Assembly: GCA_963693285.1 (NCBI GenBank)
Contig: OY848919.1
Location: forward strand, 9,047,461-9,111,460
Source: Xestospongia muta
Lineage: Eukaryota; Porifera; Demospongiae; Haplosclerida; Petrosiidae
Direction of reading: 5' to 3'
Length of the DNA stretch: 64,000 nt
Both the position numbers and the translations under genes were made by a program. Positions 12,376 to 24,849 of this stretch are shown here, piece after piece (the stretch's first letter is position 1; every line of letters starts with the position of its first letter). The notes under the pieces were generated by a model that saw nothing but the letters and a program-made list of their open reading frames with translations, searched no databases and had not been told where the DNA came from.

Positions 12376-12642
12376 TACCGTATACTGGGATTTATTGGCG
12401 GCCGATAAAATTTGGCAAATTGGCGAATTTCAAAAAATTGCAAAATAAACAACTGTCAAAATTTTTCGCGTAGTCACCATGCCCACAATTTTTATTTGTA
12501 CACGTGAAACATTGTGGCTGGATGGCTAATATGGGTGCGGTAACAAGACATGTTCTAAATTCATCAAATTTAATCTCACCAATTATAAAATTTTACAATT
12601 CCACCAAATTTTGTCGTTGCTAATAAATCCCGGTATACGGTA
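12376..12642. mobile_element. 267-bp MITE with TA target duplication (Tc1/mariner-type)
   Basis: The left end TACCGTATACTGGGATTTAT is matched by the right end read in reverse, TACCGTATACCGGGATTTAT. TA dinucleotides flank both ends (12374-12375 and 12643-12644), as expected for Tc1/mariner-derived MITEs. The interior is non-coding and includes short secondary inverted repeats (AAATTTGGCAAATTGG-like). Confidence 0.85.
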
Positions 12643-13401
12643 TAATATCTGACTTCATCTTACAAAGTAACCAAAAATTAGAAGGAAGGCAATTTCAAAG
12701 TTGGGACATACCTAACCTATTTCTTTACTGTGTACTTCAGGAAAAGCTTCCACTAGGTTGACATATTATACATTATTGTTTCCATGGAGATTGTTGTGAT
12801 AATAGCTAGTAAAGGTCAACCACAATACATGTGTATTATAGCATGTACTGTACTGTTCATTAACTTTGTTCAATAAGTAACATATTACATTGACTTCATA
12901 TGTGATCATGTCTATTAATACATTTATTAGTTACATGAAATACTTGTCCAGTTTTATTGTAGTGTTGATACTATATATAAAGAGCCTACAAAGACAGGCC
13001 TGTTCAATATTTACCTTAGTTCTGAGGTCTTATTGACTAAAGTCTCTTTCCAATGATATAATAGATGTGACTATCAAATGTAGTTACTAATAGTAAATAA
13101 TTCACCGAACAGTTGCTAGCTGGAAACTATTCTATTAAAAACATAAATAAATAAATACAAATATGGAGTCAATACTTAGAATAAGTCAGTTAGTTCATAT
13201 CTTCATCTATATTAAACACATAAGCATATTCTTGAGAGAGGAGGAGGTGCTATCACTAATACTTGTCTTTAGTTATAGAATCATCTAGTGGTCAAAAAGT
13301 TATAAGATAACAGATGTTAAGATATTAGTCAATTAGTCAATATACTGTATATTATAACAACAAAACTGAAATGAAAGTACTAAAAACTACCTTTTTGTCA
13401 G
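12643..13401. other. Non-coding 3' flank of the ROCO gene
   Basis: No exon is seen. It lies downstream of the ROCO stop codon on the minus strand. I could not place a polyadenylation signal with confidence. Confidence 0.4.
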
Positions 13402-16400
13402 TTATGCATTGTTTTTAGCTAGAAATTCACGTATTTCATCAGCTTTTGTCTTATTATTTACAATAGGACCTTCAATAGCAAAGATGATCATGCCCCATGT
13501 GACAGGAGATGACTGTGTTTCAATCCACTTTGTAATCATTTTACACAGTTTGCTCATATTGTCTTGAACAAGTGTTGATATATTATCTAAATCATTGTCA
13601 GAAATGCCCAAAGCTAAACCAATTTCTCGCCATCTGCTAGATATGTTGGCTAATAAATAGCGAAGTTGATACTCTATAGGGGTATCGTTTAAAAATGTTG
13701 ATATCTCTACAAAAAATATAATATACACATTGAAATATAAATGTATGTATTATTAGTCCAAAACACAAGACCTTTTTAAGCACACACACATATACATCAT
13801 GAGTTCATAGCCCACAGATTTTGTTGGTTTTACATAATGCATGTAGACCTCCTAATGGTTTATATATTAATATTAATAATATTGTAATTGTATTTTGAAA
13901 CTAATAAGCTTCTTGAACTACTTAGATTATGAAGAAACTTTTACAATATTTTATATCCAATATTTAAAAATCAGTCTGATCTGAAATTGGTCAACTAACC
14001 TGATGATAATTCAACATTTTCATTTGTAGCTAAATGGTTGTCATCATCTGAATCACTCTCTTCCCCTTTAGTGTCTATAAAGTGTGTAAAAATTAATGTG
14101 AATTAACTGATATCAAGAAAACCTTTGAATTTCTTTTCTTTAGTTAAAGGTGGCAATGGATTAGTTCTTTTGTGTGGTCTCTCTTTTACACAATGATCCA
14201 CATTGTCATGATCAGTATTCGAAAACTGTTTGTCTGCTATAGGTTTTTGTGGCAACACCTTTCTTCTATGAGACTTCCCACTTGCAGGGTCCTTACCATG
14301 TATACTGGAAATGTCAGATGTGGTATGTTTGGTTCTTTTTTTCTTGTTTCCTGTGACCATGTAAAAAAATTGTACTTACAAAATTTGAATAATTGAACAT
14401 GTAATTGTTACATGAACGCTTAATCTATACATCAGAGGGTGACTTGTTATGAGTCTCATGACATTAAAAAAGCAATTTTCAATCTTTAAATTCAATTATT
14501 GTATTATTACTATTAAATCAAATCAAATCAAATCAATAGTTGGTGAGTGTACAAAGACAGACATTTAGATCATGTGTCTTCTAATATTTGTTATGTTATT
14601 TACTATCGTATGTGTACACTACAAATGGTCAACACATCAATTCCAGAAGAACACACTTCCTTGTAGTTAAATGAAGCTAATACTCTATACAAAAAAGACT
14701 AAAATTGAAACAAGATATCTGCTATTTGCCAGTAATTGGTTGTTATACTATTATGTAGTTGGAATGTATGTGTATGCTACTAATGGTCAGCACATCAATC
14801 TATTGAAACACAGTTAATAGCCTTGTTGAATCTAAGTCATTGTTATGCTCTATATTCAATGGATTGCTAATCTGAAATAAAAGATATAATAGCTCCTTAC
14901 TCTATTGGCATTACAACAAGTCACGTATGAAATCATTAATATATGTCTATTTGTTGATATAGATATTGAGTATATGCGAGCACTTAAACATAGTATCCTT
15001 AATATATGCACTTTGCCATCGTCTAATAAGATGATAAAACAACATGTGCTCCTGCCCGTAGTAATCAACACTTTGAGTAAGAACTGTCATCTTCAGTAAC
15101 TAAATGCATACTATAGTCACATTACAATGTCTTATTATATTTGTGGTGTATACATGTTCTCACTATTCAAAATATTTATATAGAGGCTAGAATCTTTGTA
15201 CTACTTTAAATTATTAATAAGAGTCACATGTCTGTTTACTCAGTGCTTAGTCTATATATGATATACCTTCAATTGTCACTTTCTTCCTTCCATAAGTCCT
15301 CCCACTTGCTGGTTCTCTGTTAATTCTACTAGATATGTTATATGGTGGTCTTAAGTCTATGTCCAGTGATGTATGTTGACCAATAGATTCGGGTTTATTG
15401 GGTGGAATGTCTTCTTTATCAGAATGATCTGATTTAGCATGTTTTGTTGTTTGTCTCATGTCTCCTGTCACTAATGAGTAGAAGTACATGTATATAGATA
15501 TCTTCTTATTTATGATTTTAACCTCTCTTTCTTTTTTGCCAATGTTCCTGATCATGTTTAATTGTTTTGTCACATGTCTCTGAGTCACCATCAGATAATG
15601 TATGCATGTATATTTGTTTGCTGGATGAACTGTCTTCATCAGATGAATTAGAATCACTGTACTTTACTCTCTCTGTCTTCTCTCCTGTAGCTTAGTAGTA
15701 AGTGAACTGCATTCATACTACTTACTTTTATGTTTTCTTTGTCCTCTTGTAAGCATCGATGATGCACATTTACCTGGTATTCCTTTTCTCTTATAAGACC
15801 TTGCACTTGCTGGTTCCTTCCCAAGTGTACTACTTGATATGTTATTAAATTCTGGTTCACTGTTGTCAGATGATGACTCATCTATTTCTTCCAATTTTAG
15901 TTCCTTATGTTTTTCTATATAAAATAAAACTAAAGTAGATTTCTTAAAGTGGTTAATAACTTACTTTCTTCATTTCCTACTTGATGTTTATAATAAACTG
16001 ATCTTGACATTTTTTTTGATCTTTTTTCTTTAGATGGTGGGTTATTTGATCTGTCCTGAGGAGTGATACCCTTTGTTACATACTTGGAAACCTTTACAGA
16101 GAAAATATCAGTCATTGTGGGTGCACAACTGAGACAATGGCTTTACCTTATCAAACCATATTTTATGTCTTTCTTCCAAAGGCATCACTGATCTTCCATT
16201 GACACATTTAGCAGCTACAGGATTATCGTATTTACATATTGCAGGATGTGGATGTGATGACTGACAAGTGGTACAAGGAAATCCAAAGAAATGGTTGGAC
16301 CTATATGTATAATGCAAAGACTCAGTCACTGTCTTTATACCATTGTTGAGAGTGTTGTAAATAGTTGGGCAGAATTCTTCAAGTGGTATAGCTCCAGTAA

Positions 16401-19400
16401 TACCAGAAATACGATCTATCCAAACCTCTAGGTAAGTAGCTCGACCAATAAGGGTGATATGATCAAAGCACTGACCAACTGAAAAGGTGATTTTGTTACG
16501 ATAGTGAGGTGGTTCCTCTAATGTCCATTCCAGTCCTGACTGTAATGTGGAACTTAACAAATAAACTACTAGACAACAGAACACACCTACAGGATTATAG
16601 CCACACTCAAAGTAAATCAACAAAGGTGCAGGAGATTTTGACTGGTCTCTGTGTTCTTCTTCAACTGATGTAGGCTTAAGAGCACAAGGCATGAAGTAGG
16701 ATTTATCACACTCTCCAGCAATATTTGAAATTATGGGACCAGCTACAATATAAAGATGCTTCAGTAAGGAAACAATTCTCTGTGGAGTCAAAGGATCTCC
16801 TCTCCATCCGGAAAGGGTTTTTAAATGTAACTCACTGAACCTACCTGTAGTACTAAATACATTTGCAATGGAGGCATTTCCTGTTGCTTTGAAAGTAAAG
16901 CTAGATGTGATAAGATGTGTGATGCGATCAAACAGTTCTTGAAGGCCAGTAATAACAATGTTTTGTAGTCCTTCAACCTCTGGGTAGTGCATTATACTGC
17001 CTACTCTGTGATGTAAATACCACAATGCTGACATGAAATCGTCTCTGTCTGATATACCACATTCTTTAGCAAGTTTATAACAGGTATCTAGTTTGTATAT
17101 AGACTGTTTCTTCCTCTGCAGCTCATACTTTAATGCACACCAAGATACAGGAATAGGCAACTCATGAAATTTACTAGAGATTACATGTCGAAGAGTAGTT
17201 TTTAAGTGCTCAATTTGAATTTGGTCTTTGATGGTATCTAGAGCAAAAATGACATCATGTTCAGTTGAAAACTGGACCAAATTCTTGTGAAAAAAGTCAT
17301 CACTGTTTTTTATTTTTTGCTTTAACTGCTCATTCACTTCATCGACTTTTTCGTTGTCAACACAGTCTCTGTGAGTACCAATTAAGAATGCAGAAGGTTC
17401 TGAGTTGTCATAAAATGGTGTTTCATTGTGATCACTTTTCCATCCTATTGTGTTTTGTCTTAAACAAGCTATGCTGGCTAGTGAGCGAAATATAACTTCT
17501 TCATGTGTAAGGGATGTTTCATAAGGTTGTGATTGATCATTCAGCAAACGGTGAATGACATTATAACGACTTGTTAAATTCTCAGTTAATTTGAATACAA
17601 GTAAGTTTATTGCTGGACCAGTAATAAGTGCTGGTAGGATCTCATGGAACTCAGGCTGTCCACCAGTGTCAATAATGTGCAGAAGACTATAGTTAGATTC
17701 AGTATTTTTATGGAATTTTTCTTGATACTCGGCTCTCTTGACAACATTTTGAGAAGCATTTGATAAGGTACGGACAGCTTTCACCTTGTTTTGATTGATT
17801 TTACTAACCACAGACCCTTGACTAACAACATCAGTAACACCACTGTCCCCACTTTCATTATCACAATCCTCAATATCCAAATTTTGATTACAGTTACTTT
17901 GTTCTCTCACAATTTCTTTGCTTAATACTATTGGGGTGCTGTTACTTTCAATCTGTTTATTTTCAACAGATTCATTTAGATAAACATCACAAGAATCTTT
18001 TGTAGCTTTTCTCTTAGCAAAAATGTCTTGTGATAGACTGTTACAACTACTGCTACGACTAAGATTGTTTTGTGATGAACTGCTAATGTTGGAGAGTTTT
18101 TCTAATATGAAAGCAGCTTCTTGCTCAGAGGTTTGTCTTCTCCACACATTTGTTTGTCCATGGACTATAGCACCATCTTGTTGTAGCTTACGAAATGTCT
18201 CAATTTGTATTGCTGAATCAACTACACCAGTACTAACAGAGGGTTCTACAAGGGACTCGTTGAGTAGCTTTTTCTTCAAGGTACTCTTACCAGCACCAGG
18301 TGGTCCTGTTAGGACACATTTAACAACTTGTAAGTATACCACTCCAGTGCTTTTTAATGCTTGTTGATACTTGTTGTGATGATGAAGGAGTCTCTGCAAT
18401 TTACCATCAAAAATCAAGGATTCAACAGGATAGCACTCAGGCTGAGCTGTAAGATATTCAACTAAATCTATTTTATTTTCATTACAGGCAATTTCCAAAG
18501 GTGTATAGCTATGCCGACCCTTTGCATTAACATCACAACCCATTTTTTCGACTAGATACTTCACAAGGTTTAGACTGTGTGAAAATGTACAAGCAACATG
18601 TAATGGTCGGTTGCCATAGCTGTCCTTTGCCTCTAAATTGCATCCAGGTATTGACACTAATATTTTGACAACATCCAATTGATTTTTTTCACAAGCTATA
18701 TGCAGAGGTGTGTAGCCATTCAGTCTTTTAGCATTAACATCACAATGTGCTATTTTAACAAGATAACTTACTAGATGTACATTACCAGAAAATTCACATG
18801 CTAAGTGAAGAGGTCGATCACAATTCTTGCCTTCAGCTTCTTTGTCACACTTTGTCTTAGATATCAGAGATTCAACAATTTCAAATTGACCTGTCTGACA
18901 AGCTATATGCAAAGATGTGTAATCATTCCTTCCTTTGGAAGTAACATCACATCCTGCTTCTTCAATCAGGTGCTTCACCATGTCAATATTGCCAGAATAT
19001 TCACAAGCTAAATGAAGTGGCCGATTATTATGCTTGTCTTCAACTTCACAATTGCACCCTGGTTTAGATGTTAGAAATTTGACAACATCCAATCGATTTT
19101 TCTCACAAGCTATATGTAGAGGTGTATAGTCATTAGGTCCCTTCGAATTAATATTACAACCTGCTACTTCCACCAGATATCTAACCAGTTCCAGATTCCC
19201 AGAACTTTCACAAGCTATATACAAAGGCCGTTTACCACATTTGTCTTCAAGCTCTTTATTACAACATGATTTTAATGTTAAAAATTTGACAATCTTTAAA
19301 TTTTTACAGTAACATGCTGCATGTAGAGCTGTGTAACCATTGAGCCCCTTAGCATTAATGTCACAACCTGCTTCATCGACTAAATACTTTACAAGATCTA

Positions 19401-20949
19401 TATTGTTAGATTGTGTACATGCTATGTACAGTGGCTTTTGACCATATTTGTCTTCAATTTCTCGATCACAATCTGGCTTAGATGTGAGAAACTTCACAAT
19501 TTCTAAATTGTTCGTCTTACAAGCTATGTGGAGAGCTGTACAATCATTTTGTCCCTTAGCATTAATGTCACAATGTACTTCTTCAACTAAATACGTCACT
19601 AGTTCAACAGAGTGAGAAATATTACAGGCTATGTGTAATGGTTGATTACCATGTCTGTCAACTAATTCGTGATTATACTTAGATATAAGAAATTTGGCAA
19701 TTTCCAATTGGTTGTGCGCACAAGCTAAATACAGTAATGTATAACCATTTTGTGTATTAGCGCTAATATCACAACCTGCTACTTCAACCAAATGTCTCAC
19801 CAAGTCTACATTGTTAGAATAAGCACATGCTATATGCAAAGGTCTATTACCATACCTGTCTTCAGCTTCAAGATCACATTTTTGCTCAGACGTCAAAAAT
19901 TTCACGATATTCAACTCGCTTTTCTCACAAGCTATATGCAAACATGTATGATCATCGAATCCTTTCGCATTAATAGTACATCCTGCTTCTTTGATAAGAT
20001 GACGTACTAGCTCAACACTGCTAGAAAAAATACAAGCTAAATGAAGAGGTCTATCACCATGTTTGGTACAGGCTTCTCGATCACATTCAGCCTTAGATGC
20101 GAGAAATTTGACAACTTCTAATTGATTTCTCTTACAAGCTATATGTAGACGTGTGTAGTCATCAGGTCCCTTACCATTAATGTCACATCCTGCTTTTTCA
20201 ACTAAGTACTTAACTATATCTACACAACATGCGACATGTAAAGGTCTCCTACCTTGATTGTCTTGAGCTTCTTTATCATATCCAAGCTTAGAAATGAGGT
20301 AAGTAACGATGTGCGTGTCTCCCAATTGGGAAAAGTAGTGTAAAGGAAACACAGTTGTAGTATCCAGCCATTGAACAGTATTATCTTTAGTTACAAGCTT
20401 GGCTAACGTCGTACAATCCTCTTGAATTACTCTGTCCATAAAATCTTTAAAAGATATTTTCTTAAGCAAAGGTATCATTATTTCCCAAGTTGAGATCTTA
20501 GCACACTGATAGATACCATCAGGAGACAATGAAACATTTTGGCTACATATAAACAAAGCAATGTCTGAATCTTGATTCTTACAAGCATAATAAAGAGGGC
20601 TGTGTCCATCTACATCATCATGTAACACAAAACTATCCTGATGTTGAGAGAACAGGAATCTAACAAACTTAAATTTACCACTGTCACATGCTAAATGAAG
20701 CAAAGTTGAGCCTTTGTTATTAACTAAAGCACTATAATCCACAATACCAAAGACACTAATAAGGAACTCTAAAACCTCTAACCCACATTGAACAGAACTA
20801 CAGCACAAGTGAAATAAAGTGTTTCCTTGATCATCACGTATCCAAGGAGAAGCCCCTAGTTCAATACGTCTCTTGACATTATCCAGATCACCTCTAGTAC
20901 AAGCAGTACGAAGTTCAGTTACTAAATATGACTCCATTGTTGATGTCAT
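13402..20949 (-). CDS. Ankyrin-Roc-COR-Death protein (kinase-less, DAPK1-like ROCO GTPase)
   Basis: Eight exons: 20949-16147, 16091-15965, 15914-15774, 15684-15523, 15464-15267, 14350-14123, 14074-14000 and 13706-13402. Together they make 2012 residues without a stop. Residues 1-850 are about 22 ankyrin repeats. Then comes the Roc GTPase, with P-loop GPPGAGKS at about 882, DTGGQPEF at 1094 and THRD at 1192, followed by COR to about 1600 with a Cys/His-containing end. Residues 1602-1911 are a charged Ser/acidic linker carrying three PAS(A/G) motifs. The last exon is a Death domain (WREIGLALGIS, then WIETQSSPVTW). The large exon joins in phase 0; all later introns are phase 1. The start is taken at 20949, just after an acceptor (ttttacag|C), so an upstream 5'UTR exon is expected. 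It should be a cytosolic GTP-regulated scaffold in death or immune signalling; ligand and partner are unknown. The gene looks intact. Confidence 0.88.
14514..14537. repeat. AAATC pentanucleotide microsatellite
   Basis: A short run of about five AAATC units lies inside the 916-bp fifth intron of the ROCO gene. The same intron holds a diverged short tandem copy (about 14610 and 14770, AATGGTCAACACATCAAT-like). Confidence 0.6.
18480..20270 (-). repeat. Nine tandem two-ankyrin units in the ROCO gene
   Basis: Within the ankyrin array two repeat types alternate strictly: one with RPLHxAC followed by LVEVAGCDINAKG-like, and one with YTPLHIAC followed by VVKFLTSKPxCDxEAED-like. Nine such pairs, about 69 residues or 207 nt each, lie in a row. 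The array therefore grew by duplication of a two-repeat unit, not of single repeats. Confidence 0.85.
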
Positions 20950-22740
20950 GCTGTAAAAGCAGAAAAGTAACAAGATTGTTCTTTTAAAAACCATCTTAAA
21001 ATAATTTAAATAGTATGTATTGCTGGGGCTTTTAAGGTTGGATTATTGCTAAGCTGTATGTATAGAGAGTTAGCAGAAATACAGAACTGATCAAACATCC
21101 TTTCTCAACTCACAAACTGGTTCTAAATGCTGGTTTAAAGAATATGCACGTGGTTATTGAAATCTGATTGGCTGAAAGCACTGCTTGGAATGTCAAGACA
21201 GAAATTGGTTTTATCCTTGCATTACAACACATCACATTTGTGTACAGAAGTTCCAGATGGATATTCCTATTCCTATTCCTATTTTCAATTTCTTCCGTGT
21301 ACCTTATATTCCAATTAAATACACTTTGTATTCTAATTAAAGAGGCAGTTGATGGGTTTCAATTCTAATATATAACCAAAATCAGAAATCAAAACCAACT
21401 GAAAACATCTCACTAACACTAGATTCTAAGAGGTATTTGTACTCTGCGTTTTATTAAGTAACTAGAAAGCCTAAAAATGGTCCACATGCCAAAAATTGAA
21501 TTGGGAATAATTGAACTCACTAACTGGGTCATTGATTGGAATTTTATAAGAGTGATGGTGTGTGGTCGATATAGGAAATAGGATTTGTAATGTCTGTCTG
21601 TGGCTTCTGTACTTGTGTGTTGTGCATGCACTGTTCATAAATTGATGTATGTACGCAACACGACGTGACGTAAGGCTTTGCGTCATTATGTGAACCAGCC
21701 TTTAAGCATAACAAAAAATGTTGACAGTTGTTGGGTTCTGATGCAGCAAATTCAACATACATGTACATATGCTAACATTTGTTAAACTTATGAAGCTATC
21801 ATTTATATTTAAATTTTTGGTGCCAGTGGACTAATAGCACTTTGTCAAAACATTCAAGTTAACATGAAGTTGTGTCTATTAGTTCATTGGCAGGAACTCC
21901 AATATTTGTTGCGTGTAAAACGGACCCATACCCCTAAATTATTGAGCTAAGTATTTACAATATACAGCAAAAACATGACTTCAAGTGCTGGCAGTGACTA
22001 TCAATTATATATCTTCTAAACTAACTAAATATAATTTTTAAATAAGAAACGATAATTTAGGTGAAATCATCAAAACATCTTGGCAGTCAATGTGTACACT
22101 GATTTAAATGATATTGGAGCCTAACCATTCAAGTAAATTAACTAGTCACTTTGTGGAGCTTAGTTTCTTACCTGTAATATTAATCAATATGACTTGACGG
22201 TAGACTTAGGTTTCTTTTTGTGAGCAAATGTTTTATCTGTCCAGTTCGTCAGAGGGAGAAAAAGTAAAAGGATGGATCAGTGGTTTTTTGGCGCCTATTC
22301 ACACCCACACAATAGCCGCGTGACTATCACGTGCACATTCTTTTGATTTTAAAACAAATAATTACTAGATATTAATAATGAATAAAAAGTACTACAAATT
22401 AATAATGTAAAAGGACTCTTGAGTTGAAGCAATAGCATTACTCAATTCATCTTTTCAGTTAATTGGTTTGTTATTACTAGTAAGATATGTCTTTATGATT
22501 AAAATTTGCAATCATCAAACAACCATCCCACTGTGCTTTTTTGAAACAGCTTACTTGTGAACTATTCTGTGAGCTTGTCAAGTCATCATGTGGTATTTGT
22601 ATTCACGTTTTGAAAGACACTTCACATTTTTCATGTATTATTTTGAAAAGCAAAACCCAATCAAAAATATTATTGTCATATTCACTTAAACAGACAAACT
22701 GCCCTCTCAAGTTCATCAAATCTCACAGGAGCATTTACAC
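20950..22740. other. Upstream region of the ROCO gene; no exon identified
   Basis: The ROCO coding start abuts a splice acceptor, so a non-coding first exon should lie in this stretch, but I cannot place it. Features seen are a small CCTATT array (about 21262-21285) and paired CRE-like sites (TGACGTAA at 21666 and TGCGTCAT at 21679). The region near 22290-22340 is locally GC-richer. None of these proves a promoter. Confidence 0.35.
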
Positions 22741-22749
22741 AACCATTTA

Positions 22750-22851
22750 CAGCATTTAGTTTTCAAATAATAAACTTGAGAGACCAGAATGTTCAGAAAC
22801 AGATAGTCTATTGAAAGCATCATCTTATACTTCACTTCATACTGAATTAGG
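22750..22851 (+). other. Possible small exon
   Basis: An open stretch encodes a Ser/charged peptide (ERPECSETDSLLKASSYTSL) and ends at a good phase-1 donor (TTAG|gtatgt). Its style matches the linker exons of this gene family, and broken CARD-like exons follow at 23930. No homologue was recognised, so it may be the linker of a lost gene or chance. Confidence 0.25.
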
Positions 22852-23471
22852 TATGTATACATGTAATAGATATGACAGCATTATGCAACCTTAATACACA
22901 CATCTCTCAGATTTACATCTGTGAAGTAAGTATGAATAAAAAAATTAGATGACAAACACTATTAAAATCTGATTTTTGTACAAAAGCACTCTTCAACAGT
23001 TAAAAGTCTACATAGTACCCTATCAGATTTACTTGAACATTATGAAGGTTTATTCATTGATGCATATTCTGTCTAATAACATTATAAGGCATTAATAAAC
23101 TTGATTATTGTGCTTGAGAACAAGATCCTTTTAACTCAACTTGTTCACAGTGTATATCAGTCTGCAGTTGAGCGACATTTTATCTAATTATCCTAAATGA
23201 CATTTCATTAGCAAAATTAATTTATTAGAATTAATAGCATTATAACACATTATGTAAACACTGCAGTTAATTGCTTGTAGATATCCTATTGCTACTTGGA
23301 TCTGTCTGTTATGTTCTTCTAATAACTTCAACATTTCCTGGTATTACAATAAAGTTAATACTGTTAAATTTTTAATATCATTACATGTGATTATCATGTC
23401 AGTGCTAAAAGGAATAATTATTAGTCAAGAACAATAATTTAAACTAGTATGATAAATTCATTTAAAAAATG

Positions 23472-23598
23472 CTATGCTAGAGTCCCAGCAAAAAACCCAT
23501 ACTTTAATACAAAATCAATACAGTTAGGTTCCAAGGTTTAAGGTTTAAGGTCTAGGGTATAATATTACTTTGACATTGCATTTTGTTTTTGCTGGACT
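23472..23598. mobile_element. Possible short MITE
   Basis: Imperfect terminal inverted repeats (AGTCCCAGCAAAAAAC and, reversed, AGTCCAGCAAAAAC) enclose about 125 bp containing GGTTTAAGGTTTAAGGTCTA. No clear target duplication was found, so the call is weak. Confidence 0.35.
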
Positions 23599-23929
23599 GT
23601 ATATGCAGCAATTTAAAAAAATGTCACAGCAACAGAAACAAAGTAAGGATGTGTACAGAGAAGCAATCTTTCTAGCAGTGCTAAAACGTACTTATGCAGA
23701 GATTACTCAGTTCATCCAAACTTTTGCTTCTATAGTTCTTTGTATTGTTTGGCATTCTTCAGACAACTATTATGCATACAATAGAACTGATCTCTGAGTT
23801 AGCTAGCAGCAATCCATTTGACTATCTAGAAGTTGTAATTATAAACACTAACTAATCATCACATTATAGGTGATCTCTTTCTGATATAGTAATAACAGGA
23901 CAGTTCTGTGTTTTATCTCAACACACTAG

Positions 23930-24178
23930 ATGGTTCGCTGAACTCTGATGTAGAGAGACAAGCTTTATTTAAATGTACCAGTGATATTGTTGAATCAGGT
24001 ATTTAACCCATCACTCTAGCAAGGAGATTGTTCGAAGAAGAAGTTATTTCTGAAGATGTTTAACAGATTTTAAGAGACAAACACACAGGAGTTACCAGTA
24101 CATAATATTTTGATCTGATTCTTGATGATCTAAAGGAGCATGTCAAATTAAGGATCATGTCAAAATCCTTTACCTAAT
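23930..24178 (+). pseudogene. Broken CARD-like exon, copy 1
   Basis: A phase-1 acceptor (cacactag) leads into GSLNSDVERQALFKCTSDIV, ITLARRLFEEEVISEDV and LILDDLKEHV. These match the CARD-like exons at 1206 and 34150 step by step. There are three in-frame stops (after VESGI, after SEDV, and after VTST). The 3'-flank repeat follows at 24298-24392, as after other CARD-like exons. Confidence 0.75.
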
Positions 24179-24297
24179 AAATGATTTCTGCACACATACT
24201 ACTAATTCACCAAAAGTAGCTGGAGTAGCTTGATGCCTACTAGCCCATTTATTAACCTCCACTTCTGTGTATGAGAAATTGTCAGAAATTAAAATAG

Positions 24298-24392
24298 TTT
24301 GGAGTACTAGTCTTATCTTTCTATACATATAATAACTAGTAATATAGCACCAAGTGTTAGTGACCACTAGCTGTGGTGTGTATGATCTCTTA
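24298..24392. repeat. 3'-flank repeat copy
   Basis: GGAGTACTAGTCTTATCTTT and CTATACATATAATAACTAGT match 2190-2250 and 5135-5180. It sits just downstream of a CARD-like exon, as the other copies do. Confidence 0.6.
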
Positions 24393-24494
24393 AGACAAAA
24401 CCATTGATATAGCTAATTACTCTACCTCAGTGTGTGTTTGATTAGCTCTAATTATAATATTTGTATTGTACAGTGTTTATTACTCTTTCTACAG

Positions 24495-24752
24495 ATAATA
24501 CTATTGAGAATTGTGCTAAAATTGTGAGAGCTCTAGTTTTTGTACTGATGATATTGTTGAGTCAAATATTGATACATCCACTCTGGCAAGGAAGTTCTAT
24601 ACAAAAGAAACAATTTCTGAGAATGTTTACAAAGAGTGCGAGAGACAAAACCTGCATGCAGGGATACAAATGTGGAGTGTCTTCAAGCTGTTCTTGATGA
24701 TCTATGGAGACCTATCAAGCTTGATGCTAATATCTTGATAAAACTTGTGAGT
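24495..24752 (+). pseudogene. Broken CARD-like exon, copy 2
   Basis: After an acceptor (ttctacag), the pieces CTDDIVESNIDTSTLARKFY, TKETISENVYKE and VECLQAVLDDLW appear in successive frames, with shifts near 24537 and 24635. It is a third CARD-like copy beside 23930-24178, and the pair looks like a small tandem duplication. Confidence 0.7.
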
Positions 24753-24849
24753 TAATTGTTTGTAGAAAGTGCTATAAGACTTTTGAAAAACCTTTAAAAT
24801 TACAAAAAGACCTTCAAGAAGAAAAGGCAAACTTATGCATGTGACCATC

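Noticed and set aside
17265..20010. Plus-strand open frames inside the ROCO gene
   Set aside because: They are antisense to the long ankyrin-Roc-COR exon and mirror its repeats.
20950..20994. Upstream ATG giving a signal-peptide-like N-terminus (MVFKRTILLLFCFYS) to the ROCO protein
   Set aside because: The hydrophobic residues are encoded by a polypyrimidine tract ending in ttttacag, a splice acceptor, and the rest of the protein is cytosolic.
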